Positions 1-8,254 are shown, numbered from the stretch's first letter. The stretch is 13,753 bases of DNA from Candidatus Zixiibacteriota bacterium (GCA_022570975.1 JACZYS010000047.1:1-13753), one strand, 5' to 3'. Program-made: numbers and translations. The notes: generated from the sequence alone by a model not told the origin.

Positions 1-495
1 CTCTTTATTTTGTTTTCGTTCAAAAAACCAGACGGCGGTGCCAATAACAAAGAGCAAAACAAACAGCCCCAAAACGATTCTCAAAAACTTCCAGGAGAGA
101 AAGCTGCTGATAACGGCGGTTAAATCTTTCTTGTTTTGGGGAGTAACCGCAATAGCCAGCCCGGTGGTGTGGAACGGGTGGGAGAAATCAAAATTTTCTT
201 CCCGCTCGGCAGAAATAGTTAAGGCAGAAACAGCAAGGTCAATTGTTTTGTTGGTCAGCCCGTTTGTTAACCCTTCTAAGTCAAATTCGACTAATTCATA
301 TTCCAAATTCAGTTCAGCCGATATTTCTTTCCAGAGGTCAATTGAAATGCCGCTAAAATCTCCGTCCGTATTTTTTATCACAAACGGCTCGGCAACTTTT
401 GTCCCGACAATGAGTTTCTCTTGTGCGAATATTTCAACGGAAGCAGATATTGAATAAACGAATATCAAGCTGAGACAGAATATTCTTTTGGACAA
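1..495 (-). CDS. Bacterial ionotropic glutamate receptor-like channel (N-terminal part)
   Basis: Partial gene, 165 codons from a TTG start to the window edge. Residues 1-25 are a signal peptide ending near FAQ. Residues 26-120 are a periplasmic amino-acid-binding domain (SBP_bac_3, S1 half). Residues 92-105 carry the glutamate-receptor signature LTISAEREENFDFS; Thr93 and Arg98 match the Thr and Arg that hold the ligand alpha-carboxylate in GluR0 and GluA2. A hydrophobic helix at 137-157 followed by WFFERKQ matches the first membrane helix of bacterial iGluR channels, so a pore loop, second helix and S2 lobe are expected beyond the window. The predicted role is a ligand-gated cation channel of the inner membrane. 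The TTG start is chosen because GGAG lies 7 nt upstream and the only nearby ATG (506-508) is out of frame. A plain ABC-type binding protein is less likely because the membrane helix follows the lobe directly. Divergent from the peptide transporter. Confidence 0.8.
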   Translation of the reverse strand, partial: MSKRIFCLSLIFVYSISASVEIFAQEKLIVGTKVAEPFVIKNTDGDFSGISIDLWKEISAELNLEYELVEFDLEGLTNGLTNKTIDLAVSALTISAEREENFDFSHPFHTTGLAIAVTPQNKKDLTAVISSFLSWKFLRIVLGLFVLLFVIGTAVWFFERKQNKE

Positions 496-615
496 ATTTG
501 TTCTCCATAATAAAAATAGAATCTTTGTTAGGAAAAAAACCAGCCTTGGACTGTTAAGTAAAGTAAAAATAATTCTTTCAGAAATATTGATATTGTTGTA
601 ACTTTTTAACCAATA

Positions 616-2061
616 ATGAACAGCCCGGCCAATAACAATTCATCCTCTCTCAAATCACAGATTCTCTCTTTAAGCAAACCGTTCTGGATGGTCAACGTTA
701 TGGAAATGTTTGAACGTCTGGCCTACTATGGAACCAGAGTGGTTTTACCAATTTATATTGCTCAAGCAGATGAAATTGGCGGACTTCATTTTACACAAAT
801 AGATAAAGGGATAATATTTACACTTTGGGCATTGTTTGAGTCAATCACCCCAATGGTCTCGGGAGGATTTGCGGATCGCTATGGTTTCAAAAGAACAATC
901 GGTGTCTCAGTAGCAATAAAAGTTTTGGGATATCTCTTGATGGCCACCCAACGTGAATTTTGGCCTTTTCTGATTGGATGTAGTGTATTAGCGATTGGAA
1001 CAGCTATTTTTAAGCCGGGTGTACAGGGGACGATGGTTCATTCTTTAACCAGAAAGAATTCGTCGGTAGGCTGGGGTGCGTTTTATATGCTCGTAAATAT
1101 AGGAGCCTTCCTGGGACCACCGGTGGCCCACTTCCTTTATGGTATTTCCTGGTCGGCCGTTTTTTATGGATGTGCTGCTTTGGTCTCGCTCAATTTCCTG
1201 GTGTTGCTTACATATGACGATGTGTCAGTTGAATCAAATGAAAAATTTAATCCCCTCGGCATTTTGAAAATGACATTGAAAAATTTGGCCGATAAAAAAA
1301 TTATTTTCTTCATAATAATTATCTCCGGTTTCTGGTTAATGTTAATGCAGCTTTTTGATATGCTGCCTAATTTCATTGTTGACTGGGTAGATAGTTCAGA
1401 AATAGTTCACGATTTTAGTTTGCCAGACTGGATGCTTCAGCGCAACTCCAATCGAGGCGACCAGATAGCTCAAGAATGGTTAATTAATGCCAATGCTGCT
1501 TTTATTGTTGTCGGTGTTGTTTTTGTTTCATGGTTGGTCTCACGGATGAGCAGGTTGACAGCTATTACTATGGGAATCATGTCAGCATCAATTGGTTTAA
1601 TGTTAGCCGGGTTCACAAACTCAGGCTACATTTGTCTGATGGGGATTTTGGTTTTTACGGTTGGTGAAATGCTTTGCTCGCCAAAATTAAATGAATTCAT
1701 GGGTGTTATTTCGCCGAAAGGAAAAGAGGGACTATATCAAGGATATGTCCATATACCCAGAGGGATAGGCCAGGCAACTGGTGCTTACTTCGCGGGAATT
1801 GTCTATGGAAAAATGGGCGACAAGGCAAATCTGGCTTTGGATTATCTCAAAAATAACTATGACATAACCGGTGTCGAACGAACCGAAGCTATGAATAAGT
1901 TGATGGAAGTAACTCAGTTGAACGCCGTTGACGCTACCAACCTTCTCTGGGATCATAATGACCCCTATCAACTCTGGTATCCGTTTGCCTTAGTCGGGGT
2001 AGCATCAGCTGTTGGAATGTTTTTCTATGGCAGGTGGATCAGAAAAACTGATCAGGTTTAG
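616..2061 (+). CDS. POT/PTR2-family proton-dependent oligopeptide transporter
   Basis: A 481-residue inner-membrane MFS protein, the usual length for bacterial POT transporters, which import di- and tripeptides with protons. The family signature ExxERxxYYG is present as EMFERLAYYG (Glu30, Glu33, Arg34, Tyr37-Tyr38-Gly39); these acidic residues and the Arg take part in proton coupling in characterised members. MFS motif A follows as GGFADRYGFKR at 83-93. Hydrophobic helices run throughout, and a polar loop around residues 255-295 separates the two halves. The start ATG has no visible Shine-Dalgarno sequence (upstream is TTTTTAACCAATA). A weak promoter-like pair, TTGGAC and AATAAT with 16 bp between (546-573), could serve it. 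Transcribed alone and divergently from the glutamate-receptor-like gene. Substrate within the peptide range cannot be told; nitrate or other substrates occur in related families but are not suggested here. Confidence 0.9.
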   Translation: MNSPANNNSSSLKSQILSLSKPFWMVNVMEMFERLAYYGTRVVLPIYIAQADEIGGLHFTQIDKGIIFTLWALFESITPMVSGGFADRYGFKRTIGVSVAIKVLGYLLMATQREFWPFLIGCSVLAIGTAIFKPGVQGTMVHSLTRKNSSVGWGAFYMLVNIGAFLGPPVAHFLYGISWSAVFYGCAALVSLNFLVLLTYDDVSVESNEKFNPLGILKMTLKNLADKKIIFFIIIISGFWLMLMQLFDMLPNFIVDWVDSSEIVHDFSLPDWMLQRNSNRGDQIAQEWLINANAAFIVVGVVFVSWLVSRMSRLTAITMGIMSASIGLMLAGFTNSGYICLMGILVFTVGEMLCSPKLNEFMGVISPKGKEGLYQGYVHIPRGIGQATGAYFAGIVYGKMGDKANLALDYLKNNYDITGVERTEAMNKLMEVTQLNAVDATNLLWDHNDPYQLWYPFALVGVASAVGMFFYGRWIRKTDQV

Positions 2062-2116
2062 TTTCGGAAACGAAATACAAAAGAGTGTGATGATTATTCA
2101 AGTGTTTGCCCATCAG

Positions 2117-2302
2117 TCAACCAGCAGAAACTGCCCCGCCCAAAGCAACAAGCAGTAAACCAATGACAACAGACTTTGGTCCTCTGTTTCCGTCTATTGA
2201 AATGCCGAAATAAAATGCTGTTTGCTTTTTTCTAATTGTGCCATAAATGTTTGGTGGTGAGACAAGGACTATTTCATCACCATCATATGCAATGCGGTCC
2301 AT
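2117..2302 (-). CDS. Small membrane protein of unknown function (61 aa)
   Basis: I do not recognise this family. The support is a strong ribosome-binding site, AGGAG, 8 nt before the ATG, plus protein-like composition. A polar N-terminal part (residues 1-44, several short beta-like segments, one basic patch at RKKQ) is followed by a single hydrophobic segment at about 45-60 (VVIGLLLVALGGAVSA), so it is probably a C-terminally anchored membrane protein. It ends in TGA. It lies antiparallel to its neighbours, downstream of the convergent POT gene. The layout (short beta strands, then hydrophobic residues) vaguely recalls the N-terminal part of DUF6232-type proteins, but this is only an impression. 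It could be a truncated remnant of a longer membrane protein. Confidence 0.55.
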   Translation of the reverse strand: MDRIAYDGDEIVLVSPPNIYGTIRKKQTAFYFGISIDGNRGPKSVVIGLLLVALGGAVSAG

Positions 2303-2764
2303 CTGTATAACTCCTGATACGCCACTTTTGCGACCGAGTGCTACCGATGACTCGGTTTATGTTCACAAGATATCCTGCATCGGAGGTGCTAATATTAACA
2401 AGAATAAAATTATGAATAGCCAATGGGGTACAAAACAAAACCGTTTTTGTTTATTAATATTCTTCATATTATCCCTTTCAGGCAATCAAAACTCTTCCGA
2501 GTTAACCAATTACGAAATAATCCGCAGTATTGTCAAGTCTCACATATCCGGAAGACTAAGCTCCAAATATAAAATCAGAATCTGCGGAATATCTTTCATA
2601 AATTATTATGTAACCAATTACATGGGAAGTGTGTCATTAATTGAGTGGATAAATATGTGTGCAAGAGGCGTCTGCGCAACTTAATGACGGGTTAATCGTA
2701 GTGATTAGAAATGACGAACTGGAAATAATCAGAAATTATCATAAACTTTCTAAAGGAGAAAAAG
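2303..2764. other. Gene-poor gap with two inverted repeats
   Basis: No convincing gene in 462 bases. An inverted repeat CCGAGT...ACTCGG (2334-2339 and 2350-2355, 10-base loop) lies upstream of the 61-codon gene. A second, ATGTAA-CCAA-TTACAT (2608-2623), looks like a regulator half-site pair about 140 bases before the beta-lactamase-like gene. TCCGCAG (2521-2527) and CTGCGGA (2582-2588) form a third, widely spaced pair. The + strand is open from 2247 to 2684, but the frame has no usable ribosome-binding site (GGAGGT at 2381-2386 is 24 bases from the ATG at 2411) and its translation looks unlike a protein. No clear sigma70 promoter was seen. Confidence 0.5.
2608..2623. promoter_or_regulatory. 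Operator-like inverted repeat ATGTAA-N4-TTACAT
   Basis: A perfect 6-bp inverted repeat with a 4-base centre (CCAA) in the AT-rich leader region of the beta-lactamase-like gene. The size and symmetry suit a dimeric repressor site. No regulator gene is next to it, and a chance palindrome in AT-rich DNA is possible. Confidence 0.25.
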
Positions 2765-4225
2765 ATGAAAAGAAATTCAATATTGATTGTCAGCCTTTTG
2801 CTAATCGGCATAACATCCTCAATTTTGGCAAAACCAGACCCGGCTCAGCTTAAAAAAGTAGCCAGTGGAATAATTGAAGCACTAAATACTCAAGATATCG
2901 AAAAACGCGGACGTTTTTTGAAAGAGCATTACATTAACGCAGACAGCGCCTCAGCCGTAGAACGATGGCAGGGACACTTAGTGCGGTTTTCGGAAGAATT
3001 AGGTGAGGTGATAATTCACAGCATCGACGTATCAAACCCGGCAGAATTGAATATATTGATTCGTGCGGCAAATCCTCGCACTGTCAGTCAGTGGAAAAAT
3101 ATTTCAGTCTATATGCATAATGAAAAAACTGATAAGTTCTTTTCGATGGGAATGAGGCCCGGAAGCGATCCGAGTGTCGTTCTGCCGGACAGACCGTTAA
3201 CGACCAAAGAGATTGCAAAATATGTCGGCGAGTTTATAGATGACATGGTTGGGCGAGATGTCTTCTCCGGTGCGGTCTCACTGGCAAAGGACGGCAAACC
3301 CTTTTTTACCGGTGCTTATGGTAAGGCCAGCCTCAGGTGGGGAATAGACAACAAACTGGACACAAAATTTAATCTCGGCTCTATGAACAAAATGTTCACC
3401 GGGGTGGCAATATGTCAGCTGGTCTCACAAGGGAAACTATCGTTTGATGATCTGATAATCAAGCACCTTCCCGATTATGCGAACAAGGAAGTTGCCAACA
3501 AAGTCAAAGTTCATCACCTCTTGACCCACACTTCCGGAATGGGAAGTTATTGGGAGGCGTTGGACAATATGGATTGGACAGGACTTCGATCGGTAAAAGA
3601 TTTTGCAGACTTATCGATAAATGATCCACTTGCTTTTGAGCCGGGCGATCGGTTTTCTTATAGTAATTCCGGGCCTTTGGTATTGGGACTGATTATAGAG
3701 GCAATATCAGGCATGGACTATCACGATTATATCCGCAAGCATGTCACTGGCCCGGCCGGAATGGTTAACACTGACTGTTATCATGCTGATGACGTTATCC
3801 CCAATCTTGCTCAAGGCTATTTTTGGAACGGTGAGACAAACTCTTTTCGAAGCAACACCTTTGCACACCCGGCACGAGGTTCTGCGGCCGGAGGCGGATT
3901 CTCAACGGTTGAAGACCTGCAGCGTTTTTCCAAAGCAATATATGACGGAACCCTGCTGTCCCCAGAAATGGTTGAAGTTTATACAACCGGCAAAGTAGAA
4001 ATGGGACCGGGTGATAAGTACGGATATCTTATTGGCGACAGCCGCCGGGATGGGCACCGAACCGTGGGACATAATGGTGGAGCACCGGGAATCAGCGCGG
4101 ACATGATAATATTCACTGATCTCGGAATCACAGTGACGGCCATGAGCAACTACGACTTTGCCGCCAGCGCTATTGCCTCCTATGCTACTCGCTTGATAAC
4201 GCACGAGCGTCCACTTCCAAATTGA
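2765..4225 (+). CDS. Exported serine beta-lactamase-like hydrolase (PF00144 type)
   Basis: A 486-residue protein with signal peptide 1-22 (cleavage after ILA). Residues 25-135 form a separate N-terminal region without a recognised motif, perhaps an NTF2- or DUF3471-like fold. The beta-lactamase/DD-peptidase fold covers about 150-480. All three catalytic motifs are present: SMNK at 206-209 (nucleophile Ser206, Lys209), YSN at 299-301 and HNG at 436-438. HNG replaces KTG, as is common in esterase- and peptidase-like members of the class C-related family. The reaction is serine-based hydrolysis of an ester or amide in the periplasm. The substrate is unknown and antibiotic hydrolysis should not be assumed. 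The start is set by AAAGGAG 6 nt before the ATG. It stands alone and ends at a terminator shared with the convergent helicase gene. Confidence 0.88.
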   Translation: MKRNSILIVSLLLIGITSSILAKPDPAQLKKVASGIIEALNTQDIEKRGRFLKEHYINADSASAVERWQGHLVRFSEELGEVIIHSIDVSNPAELNILIRAANPRTVSQWKNISVYMHNEKTDKFFSMGMRPGSDPSVVLPDRPLTTKEIAKYVGEFIDDMVGRDVFSGAVSLAKDGKPFFTGAYGKASLRWGIDNKLDTKFNLGSMNKMFTGVAICQLVSQGKLSFDDLIIKHLPDYANKEVANKVKVHHLLTHTSGMGSYWEALDNMDWTGLRSVKDFADLSINDPLAFEPGDRFSYSNSGPLVLGLIIEAISGMDYHDYIRKHVTGPAGMVNTDCYHADDVIPNLAQGYFWNGETNSFRSNTFAHPARGSAAGGGFSTVEDLQRFSKAIYDGTLLSPEMVEVYTTGKVEMGPGDKYGYLIGDSRRDGHRTVGHNGGAPGISADMIIFTDLGITVTAMSNYDFAASAIASYATRLITHERPLPN

Positions 4226-4239
4226 AAAGTCATCAAATA

Positions 4240-4269
4240 AAAAAGCAGGCTTAAACAAGCCTGCTTTTT
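4240..4269. terminator. Bidirectional intrinsic terminator
   Basis: A perfect 13-bp stem (AAAAAGCAGGCTT paired with AAGCCTGCTTTTT) with an AAAC loop. T-runs follow on both strands, so it can end both the beta-lactamase-like gene (+, stop 15 bases upstream) and the helicase gene (-, stop 27 bases from the stem). Confidence 0.92.
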
Positions 4270-4295
4270 CTATAACTATATTTAAGAATCAGATT

Positions 4296-5798
4296 TTATA
4301 TTCGGTTGAAACGTTTTCTCCGTCCGGAGCCCTGACCTACAGATTTCTTTTTGTCAGGACGTTTCTTCTTGAATCTTGACCAGAAAGCATTTTCACTGTT
4401 GGAATTATTCTGATTGAAATCACCCTGATTTGATGTAGTCTGTCTTGAATCTGTTCGTTTCCTGGAGAATTCATTGGAGCCTTTTTTCTTGAAGCTATTT
4501 CTCCTTGATGAATGTTTTGTTGAATATTGTTGCCTGTAAGGCTTTTTATCATGTGGAGTTCTGTTTTTCATTCTTGATTCTTCGGCTTCTTTAATAAGAA
4601 GTTTCTCAGAAGGCAAATCAGGCAGAGCAGAAGTTGTCAATTTTGTTTTCATGAATCTTTCAAGCGCGCTGATTGCTCCTAAATCAGTGGCAGTAGCGAA
4701 AGAAATAGCGTGACCGGTTTTTCCGGCGCGGCCGGTGCGACCGATTCGATGAACATAATCTTCTGAGTTAGCCGGCATATCGTAGTTGACCACCAGTTCT
4801 ATTCCGGTGACATCAATTCCTCTTGAGGCAATATCTGTTGCAATGAGGACTTGAAATCTTCCTTTCTTGAAGCCATCCAAAGCTTTTTGCCTTTGTCCCA
4901 GAGTTCTATTGGAATGAATTTCTGAACAGGCAAAACCCATATCATTTATTTTTATGGCCAATTGTTTGGCCATCCGTTTTGTTCGGGTAAAAACAAGGAC
5001 CGGGCCGGAACATTTTTTAACATGAAAAGCCAAGAGCCTGCTTTTTGCCTGATGTTTGATGAAAAATATCTCATGAGTAACTTCAACCGGAGTGGCCCCG
5101 GAACGATCAGTTTCAATGCGAGTTGGGTTTGCCATAAGTTTCTTGGCAATTGCTTCAATTTCTCCCGGCATGGTTGCTGAGAACAGCATTGTTTGATATT
5201 TATCAGGCATTGACTTTATTATTTTCTTAATGTCAGGAACGAATCCCATATCAAGCATCCGGTCGGCTTCATCCAATATGAAAACTTCTACATTATCAAG
5301 ATTGAGAGTTCTTCTTTCTAAATGATCCATGAGTCTTCCGGGAGTGGCAATAATAATACGAGGATTCTTTTTGAGAGCGTTCCGCTGCAATGACATGGAA
5401 GCTCCCCCAATCAAAACCGTCGAACGAATATTTACCGAGCGGCTAATTGTGCGAATTGATTCATCTACCTGAATTGCCAGCTCACGAGTCGGTACCAAGA
5501 CAAGCCCGATGCCTCTTTTCATTCTTGACAGACGTTGTAACATAGGAATTCCAAAAGCCAAAGTCTTGCCGGAACCGGTCTGGGCGATGGCAATAATATC
5601 TTTTCCTGAAATGCCAATTGGGATTGCTTCTTTTTGAACAGGAGTAGGATCGGTGAAGTTAAGTCGGTCGACTCCGTTCATTAATTTTGGGACTATCCCC
5701 AAATCATAAAATCCGTTCTCTGCTGGTTCACTCTTTTTGCTGCTTCTTCTGCCATAACTCTCAAGTGGAGTTTCATTTATTTGCTGGTTTAAATTCAA
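4296..5798 (-). CDS. rhlE: RhlE-type DEAD-box RNA helicase
   Basis: An ATP-dependent RNA helicase of 500 residues. Core motifs appear in order: an aromatic Phe30 and Gln55 of the Q motif, Walker A AQTGSGKT (72-79), PTREL (103-107), TPGR (152-155), DEAD (176-179), SAT (207-209), and HRIGRTGR (350-357) in the second RecA domain. From about 405 a basic, Arg/Lys/Ser/Asn-rich tail of some 95 residues probably binds RNA, as in RhlE and CsdA proteins of ribosome assembly and cold adaptation. The start is TTG with GAGAAG 5 nt upstream. The in-frame ATG at residue 40 would remove the Q motif, and the ATG at 5809-5811 is out of frame and opens a 12-codon reading frame overlapping the start. It has its own promoter (5848-5877). 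Paralogues such as DeaD or SrmB are the alternative names. Confidence 0.9.
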   Translation of the reverse strand: MNLNQQINETPLESYGRRSSKKSEPAENGFYDLGIVPKLMNGVDRLNFTDPTPVQKEAIPIGISGKDIIAIAQTGSGKTLAFGIPMLQRLSRMKRGIGLVLVPTRELAIQVDESIRTISRSVNIRSTVLIGGASMSLQRNALKKNPRIIIATPGRLMDHLERRTLNLDNVEVFILDEADRMLDMGFVPDIKKIIKSMPDKYQTMLFSATMPGEIEAIAKKLMANPTRIETDRSGATPVEVTHEIFFIKHQAKSRLLAFHVKKCSGPVLVFTRTKRMAKQLAIKINDMGFACSEIHSNRTLGQRQKALDGFKKGRFQVLIATDIASRGIDVTGIELVVNYDMPANSEDYVHRIGRTGRAGKTGHAISFATATDLGAISALERFMKTKLTTSALPDLPSEKLLIKEAEESRMKNRTPHDKKPYRQQYSTKHSSRRNSFKKKGSNEFSRKRTDSRQTTSNQGDFNQNNSNSENAFWSRFKKKRPDKKKSVGQGSGRRKRFNRI

Positions 5799-5847
5799 TT
5801 ATTCTTCTCATTGTTTAAAGTTTAGTAGGGGGTAATAATCCGTTGAT

Positions 5848-5877
5848 ATAATAAACCTCATAAATAATAATTGTCAA
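5848..5877 (-). promoter_or_regulatory. Sigma70-type promoter of the helicase gene
   Basis: On the minus strand a perfect -35 TTGACA (5872-5877) is followed after 18 bases by TATTAT (5848-5853, five of six consensus bases). Transcription would start near 5841 and give a leader of about 43 nt. Confidence 0.7.
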
Positions 5878-5979
5878 GGAAAAGAATCTACAAGATTAAA
5901 ATCGGTTTTTGGCTCAAGAAACGGCTTTTCAGTGAGCAGGGAACAAATTGTAGCCCACGACAGTATATACGAACACAAA

Positions 5980-6010
5980 AAAAAGTCAGGACAAAAAATC
6001 CTGGCTTTTT
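5980..6010 (-). terminator. Intrinsic terminator of typA
   Basis: A 12-bp stem with one G-T pair (arms 5980-5991 and 5999-6010, 7-base loop). On the minus strand it is followed by a run of eight T. It lies 24 bases after the typA stop and separates typA from the helicase promoter. Confidence 0.85.
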
Positions 6011-6033
6011 CTGATTTATATTTTCTGGAATAA

Positions 6034-7947
6034 TTACACAGTCATTCTTGGTGTCAAAGAAGAGGCGCTTTCGTCGATGGCCAGTTGTTTTTTCTGGGTT
6101 CGTTTGCGGTCATCAAAATCCAAAATCGTTTTTCTGACCCGAATAGACTTTGGAGTAATCTCTACCAGTTCATCTTCTCTTATCCACTCCATGGCCTGTT
6201 CAAGAGTCATCTTGCGGCGGACATCCAATTTAACGCCGATATCTTTTGTTGATTGACGATGATTGGTCAGGTTTTTCTTTTTGGTGGGGTTGCAGGTCAT
6301 GTCCATGTTACGCGCATTTTCTCCAACAATCTGGCCCACATAGATTTTTTCTGTCGGCTCAATAAAAATTACCGAGCGCTCCTGCAGTCCTTCCAGAGAA
6401 TAGGCCGTGGCCGGGCCGGTTCCGATACTGATAACCGAACCTCTGTTTCTGGAAACAATATCACCGCGCCAGGGACCATAACCTACCAAACGGGAGGCCA
6501 TTATTCCAAGACCACGGGTGTCGGTCAAAAATTCTGTTCGGTATCCTATCAACCCACGGGTTGGGATATCAAATTCAATTCTGATAGTGTTGGTGCCGGC
6601 GTTGTCAACTGATCTCAACTCACCTTTGCGCTGGGCAAGTTTTTCAATGATGATTCCCTGATATTCTTCGGGAACATCAATAAGAAGCTGTTCCATTGGC
6701 TCGGTAACATTTTCATTTTCATCAAGACGGGTGATGACCTCCGGGCGGGAGATGCAGAACTCAAGTCCTTCGCGGCGCATCTCTTCAATTAGGATGGCCA
6801 GATGAAGTTCTCCGCGTCCTGAGACTTTGAGTCCATCGGCTCGGCCTATGTCTTCCATGCGGAGAGCTACATTCACGCGAAGCTCTCTCTCCAGTCGTTC
6901 TCTCAACTGACGGAGCATAATAGCCGTGCCCTCCTGTCCTGAGAAAGGTCCGTTGTTGACCAAGAAAAACATTGAGAGAGTTGGCTCTTCAATTTCAAGC
7001 GGCTTTAGGGCATTGCTTGTGTCCTCGTTCTTAGAAAAAGTATCACCGATACCAATCTCCGGCGGGCCGGCCAGCCAGACAATATCACCGGCCGTAATTT
7101 CTGTGGCTTCCACCCGGGTCAGTCCGCGGGTTGTCCACATGTGGGTGCTTTTTACTTTTGAGGTAGAGTCCAGCTCCCAGTCTTTATTTTGCGATCTTTT
7201 GTCTTTCAGTTTTGTGATCATGCGGGTGAACTCATCACCTATTTTCAGACTGCCTCGCAAAACCCTTCCGCAGGCAATTTGACCAATATAATCATTCCAG
7301 TCAAGTGAACTGACCTGCATCAAAAAATCACCATCCTGATCAACGGCGGGCGGTGGAACTTCGTCAATTATTTTCTGAAATAAGGGAGCCATGCTCTTTT
7401 CGTTCTTGTCGCTCAACTCGTTGACAAACCAACCGTCAAGTCCGGAACCATACACCACCGGAAAATGCGCCTGTTCATCGGTGGCACCCAATTCTATAAA
7501 CAGGTCAAAAGTTTTGTTGAGAGCAAAATCCGGGCGGGCGTTGGGGCGGTCAATTTTGTTGACCACAACTATCGGACGGAGACCGAGTTTTAAGGCGCGC
7601 ATCAGCACATAACGGGTTTGCGGCATGGGCCCTTCGTTGGCGTCCACCAAAAGCAGAACCGAGTCAACCATTGACAGCACCCGTTCAACCTCGCCGGAAA
7701 AATCGGCATGACCGGGCGTATCAATTATATTTATCAGGTAATCATTCCACGAAACGGTGCAGTGTTTTGACCGGATTGTAATTCCGCGTTCACGCTCTAA
7801 GACGTTGTTATCCATCAGGCGCTCGGCCACATCCTGGTTGTCTCGGAAAGTCCGGGTTGCTTTAAACACAGAATCAATAAGGGTAGTTTTGCCGTGGTCA
7901 ATATGGGCAACAATGGCCAGATTTCTTATATGAGCAATATCAATCAT
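6034..7947 (-). CDS. typA: Ribosome-associated GTPase TypA/BipA
   Basis: A 637-residue translational GTPase of the EF-G/LepA superfamily that binds the ribosome and, in studied bacteria, supports 50S assembly and growth under cold and other stress. The G domain is complete: G1 AHIDHGKT (14-21), the switch I RGITI (54-58), G3 DTPGH (76-80) and G4 NKID (130-133). The EF-Tu-like second domain, the two EF-G-like domains and the TypA-specific C-terminal domain follow in the expected order (for example RPEVITR near 399-405 and GRGELHLAIL near 377-386). It is somewhat longer than E. coli BipA (607), mainly through a charged C-terminal extension. The start codon ATG has only a weak purine-rich ribosome-binding site (AGAGAG). 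A consensus promoter and long structured leader lie upstream; a terminator follows directly. Confidence 0.96.
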   Translation of the reverse strand: MIDIAHIRNLAIVAHIDHGKTTLIDSVFKATRTFRDNQDVAERLMDNNVLERERGITIRSKHCTVSWNDYLINIIDTPGHADFSGEVERVLSMVDSVLLLVDANEGPMPQTRYVLMRALKLGLRPIVVVNKIDRPNARPDFALNKTFDLFIELGATDEQAHFPVVYGSGLDGWFVNELSDKNEKSMAPLFQKIIDEVPPPAVDQDGDFLMQVSSLDWNDYIGQIACGRVLRGSLKIGDEFTRMITKLKDKRSQNKDWELDSTSKVKSTHMWTTRGLTRVEATEITAGDIVWLAGPPEIGIGDTFSKNEDTSNALKPLEIEEPTLSMFFLVNNGPFSGQEGTAIMLRQLRERLERELRVNVALRMEDIGRADGLKVSGRGELHLAILIEEMRREGLEFCISRPEVITRLDENENVTEPMEQLLIDVPEEYQGIIIEKLAQRKGELRSVDNAGTNTIRIEFDIPTRGLIGYRTEFLTDTRGLGIMASRLVGYGPWRGDIVSRNRGSVISIGTGPATAYSLEGLQERSVIFIEPTEKIYVGQIVGENARNMDMTCNPTKKKNLTNHRQSTKDIGVKLDVRRKMTLEQAMEWIREDELVEITPKSIRVRKTILDFDDRKRTQKKQLAIDESASSLTPRMTV

Positions 7948-8163
7948 TCTTTTTTAATTCTCTCTTTTTCTTTCAGAGCAAACTTATTTGCTTTTTTTAA
8001 TATCGAAAACTGCCACCAGGGGCAAAATTCTAAGTTTTTCAAATCAGAACTATCTTTTCAAACACTCTACCGATTAAACTTTCAGGGGATAATCACGCAG
8101 AAAGGGCACAAAACCCTTGTTTTTGTTGTCGGCAATTCGGCATAGACCGAAGAGCAAACTTGT

Positions 8164-8203
8164 CAGCCCTCTTTTTGGCTGCTTGCAGCCCTCTTTTGGG
8201 CTG
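8164..8203. repeat. Tandem pair of 18-bp hairpin repeats
   Basis: CAGCCCTCTTTTTGGCTG (8164-8181) and CAGCCCTCTTTTGGGCTG (8186-8203) are separated by CTTG. Each forms its own hairpin with 5-6 bp of CAGCC(C)/(G)GGCTG and a T-rich loop on the + strand (A/G-rich in the typA transcript). The two copies differ at only one position, so they look like a duplicated unit. No T-run follows on the minus strand, so they do not look like terminators. Confidence 0.8.
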
Positions 8204-8254
8204 AAAAAATACCGAACAGATATTGACTGCCCGGCAAATAACATAAGCTTGTCA

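Noticed and set aside
38..457. Open + strand frame of 139 codons at the left edge
   Set aside because: The opposite strand encodes a signal peptide and a clear glutamate-receptor binding signature over the same bases, so this frame is its shadow.
2247..2684. Open + strand frame of 145 codons in the gap before the beta-lactamase-like gene
   Set aside because: It overlaps the better-supported 61-codon minus-strand gene, has no ribosome-binding site at a usable distance from any ATG, and its translation shows no domain. A possible secreted peptide from the ATG at 2411 was considered but not supported.
2659..2853. Open + strand frame running into the beta-lactamase-like gene
   Set aside because: It overlaps the signal peptide region of the real gene in another frame and has no ribosome-binding site; its 3' part is simply the shifted reading of that gene.
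8102..8125. AAGGG/CCCTT hairpin followed by GTTTTTG on the + strand as a terminator
   Set aside because: The stem is only 5 bp and no + strand gene precedes it.
8164..8203. Two similar repeats as the start of a CRISPR array
   Set aside because: There are only two 18-bp copies with a 4-base gap, each self-complementary; no spacer-length intervals and no cas genes.
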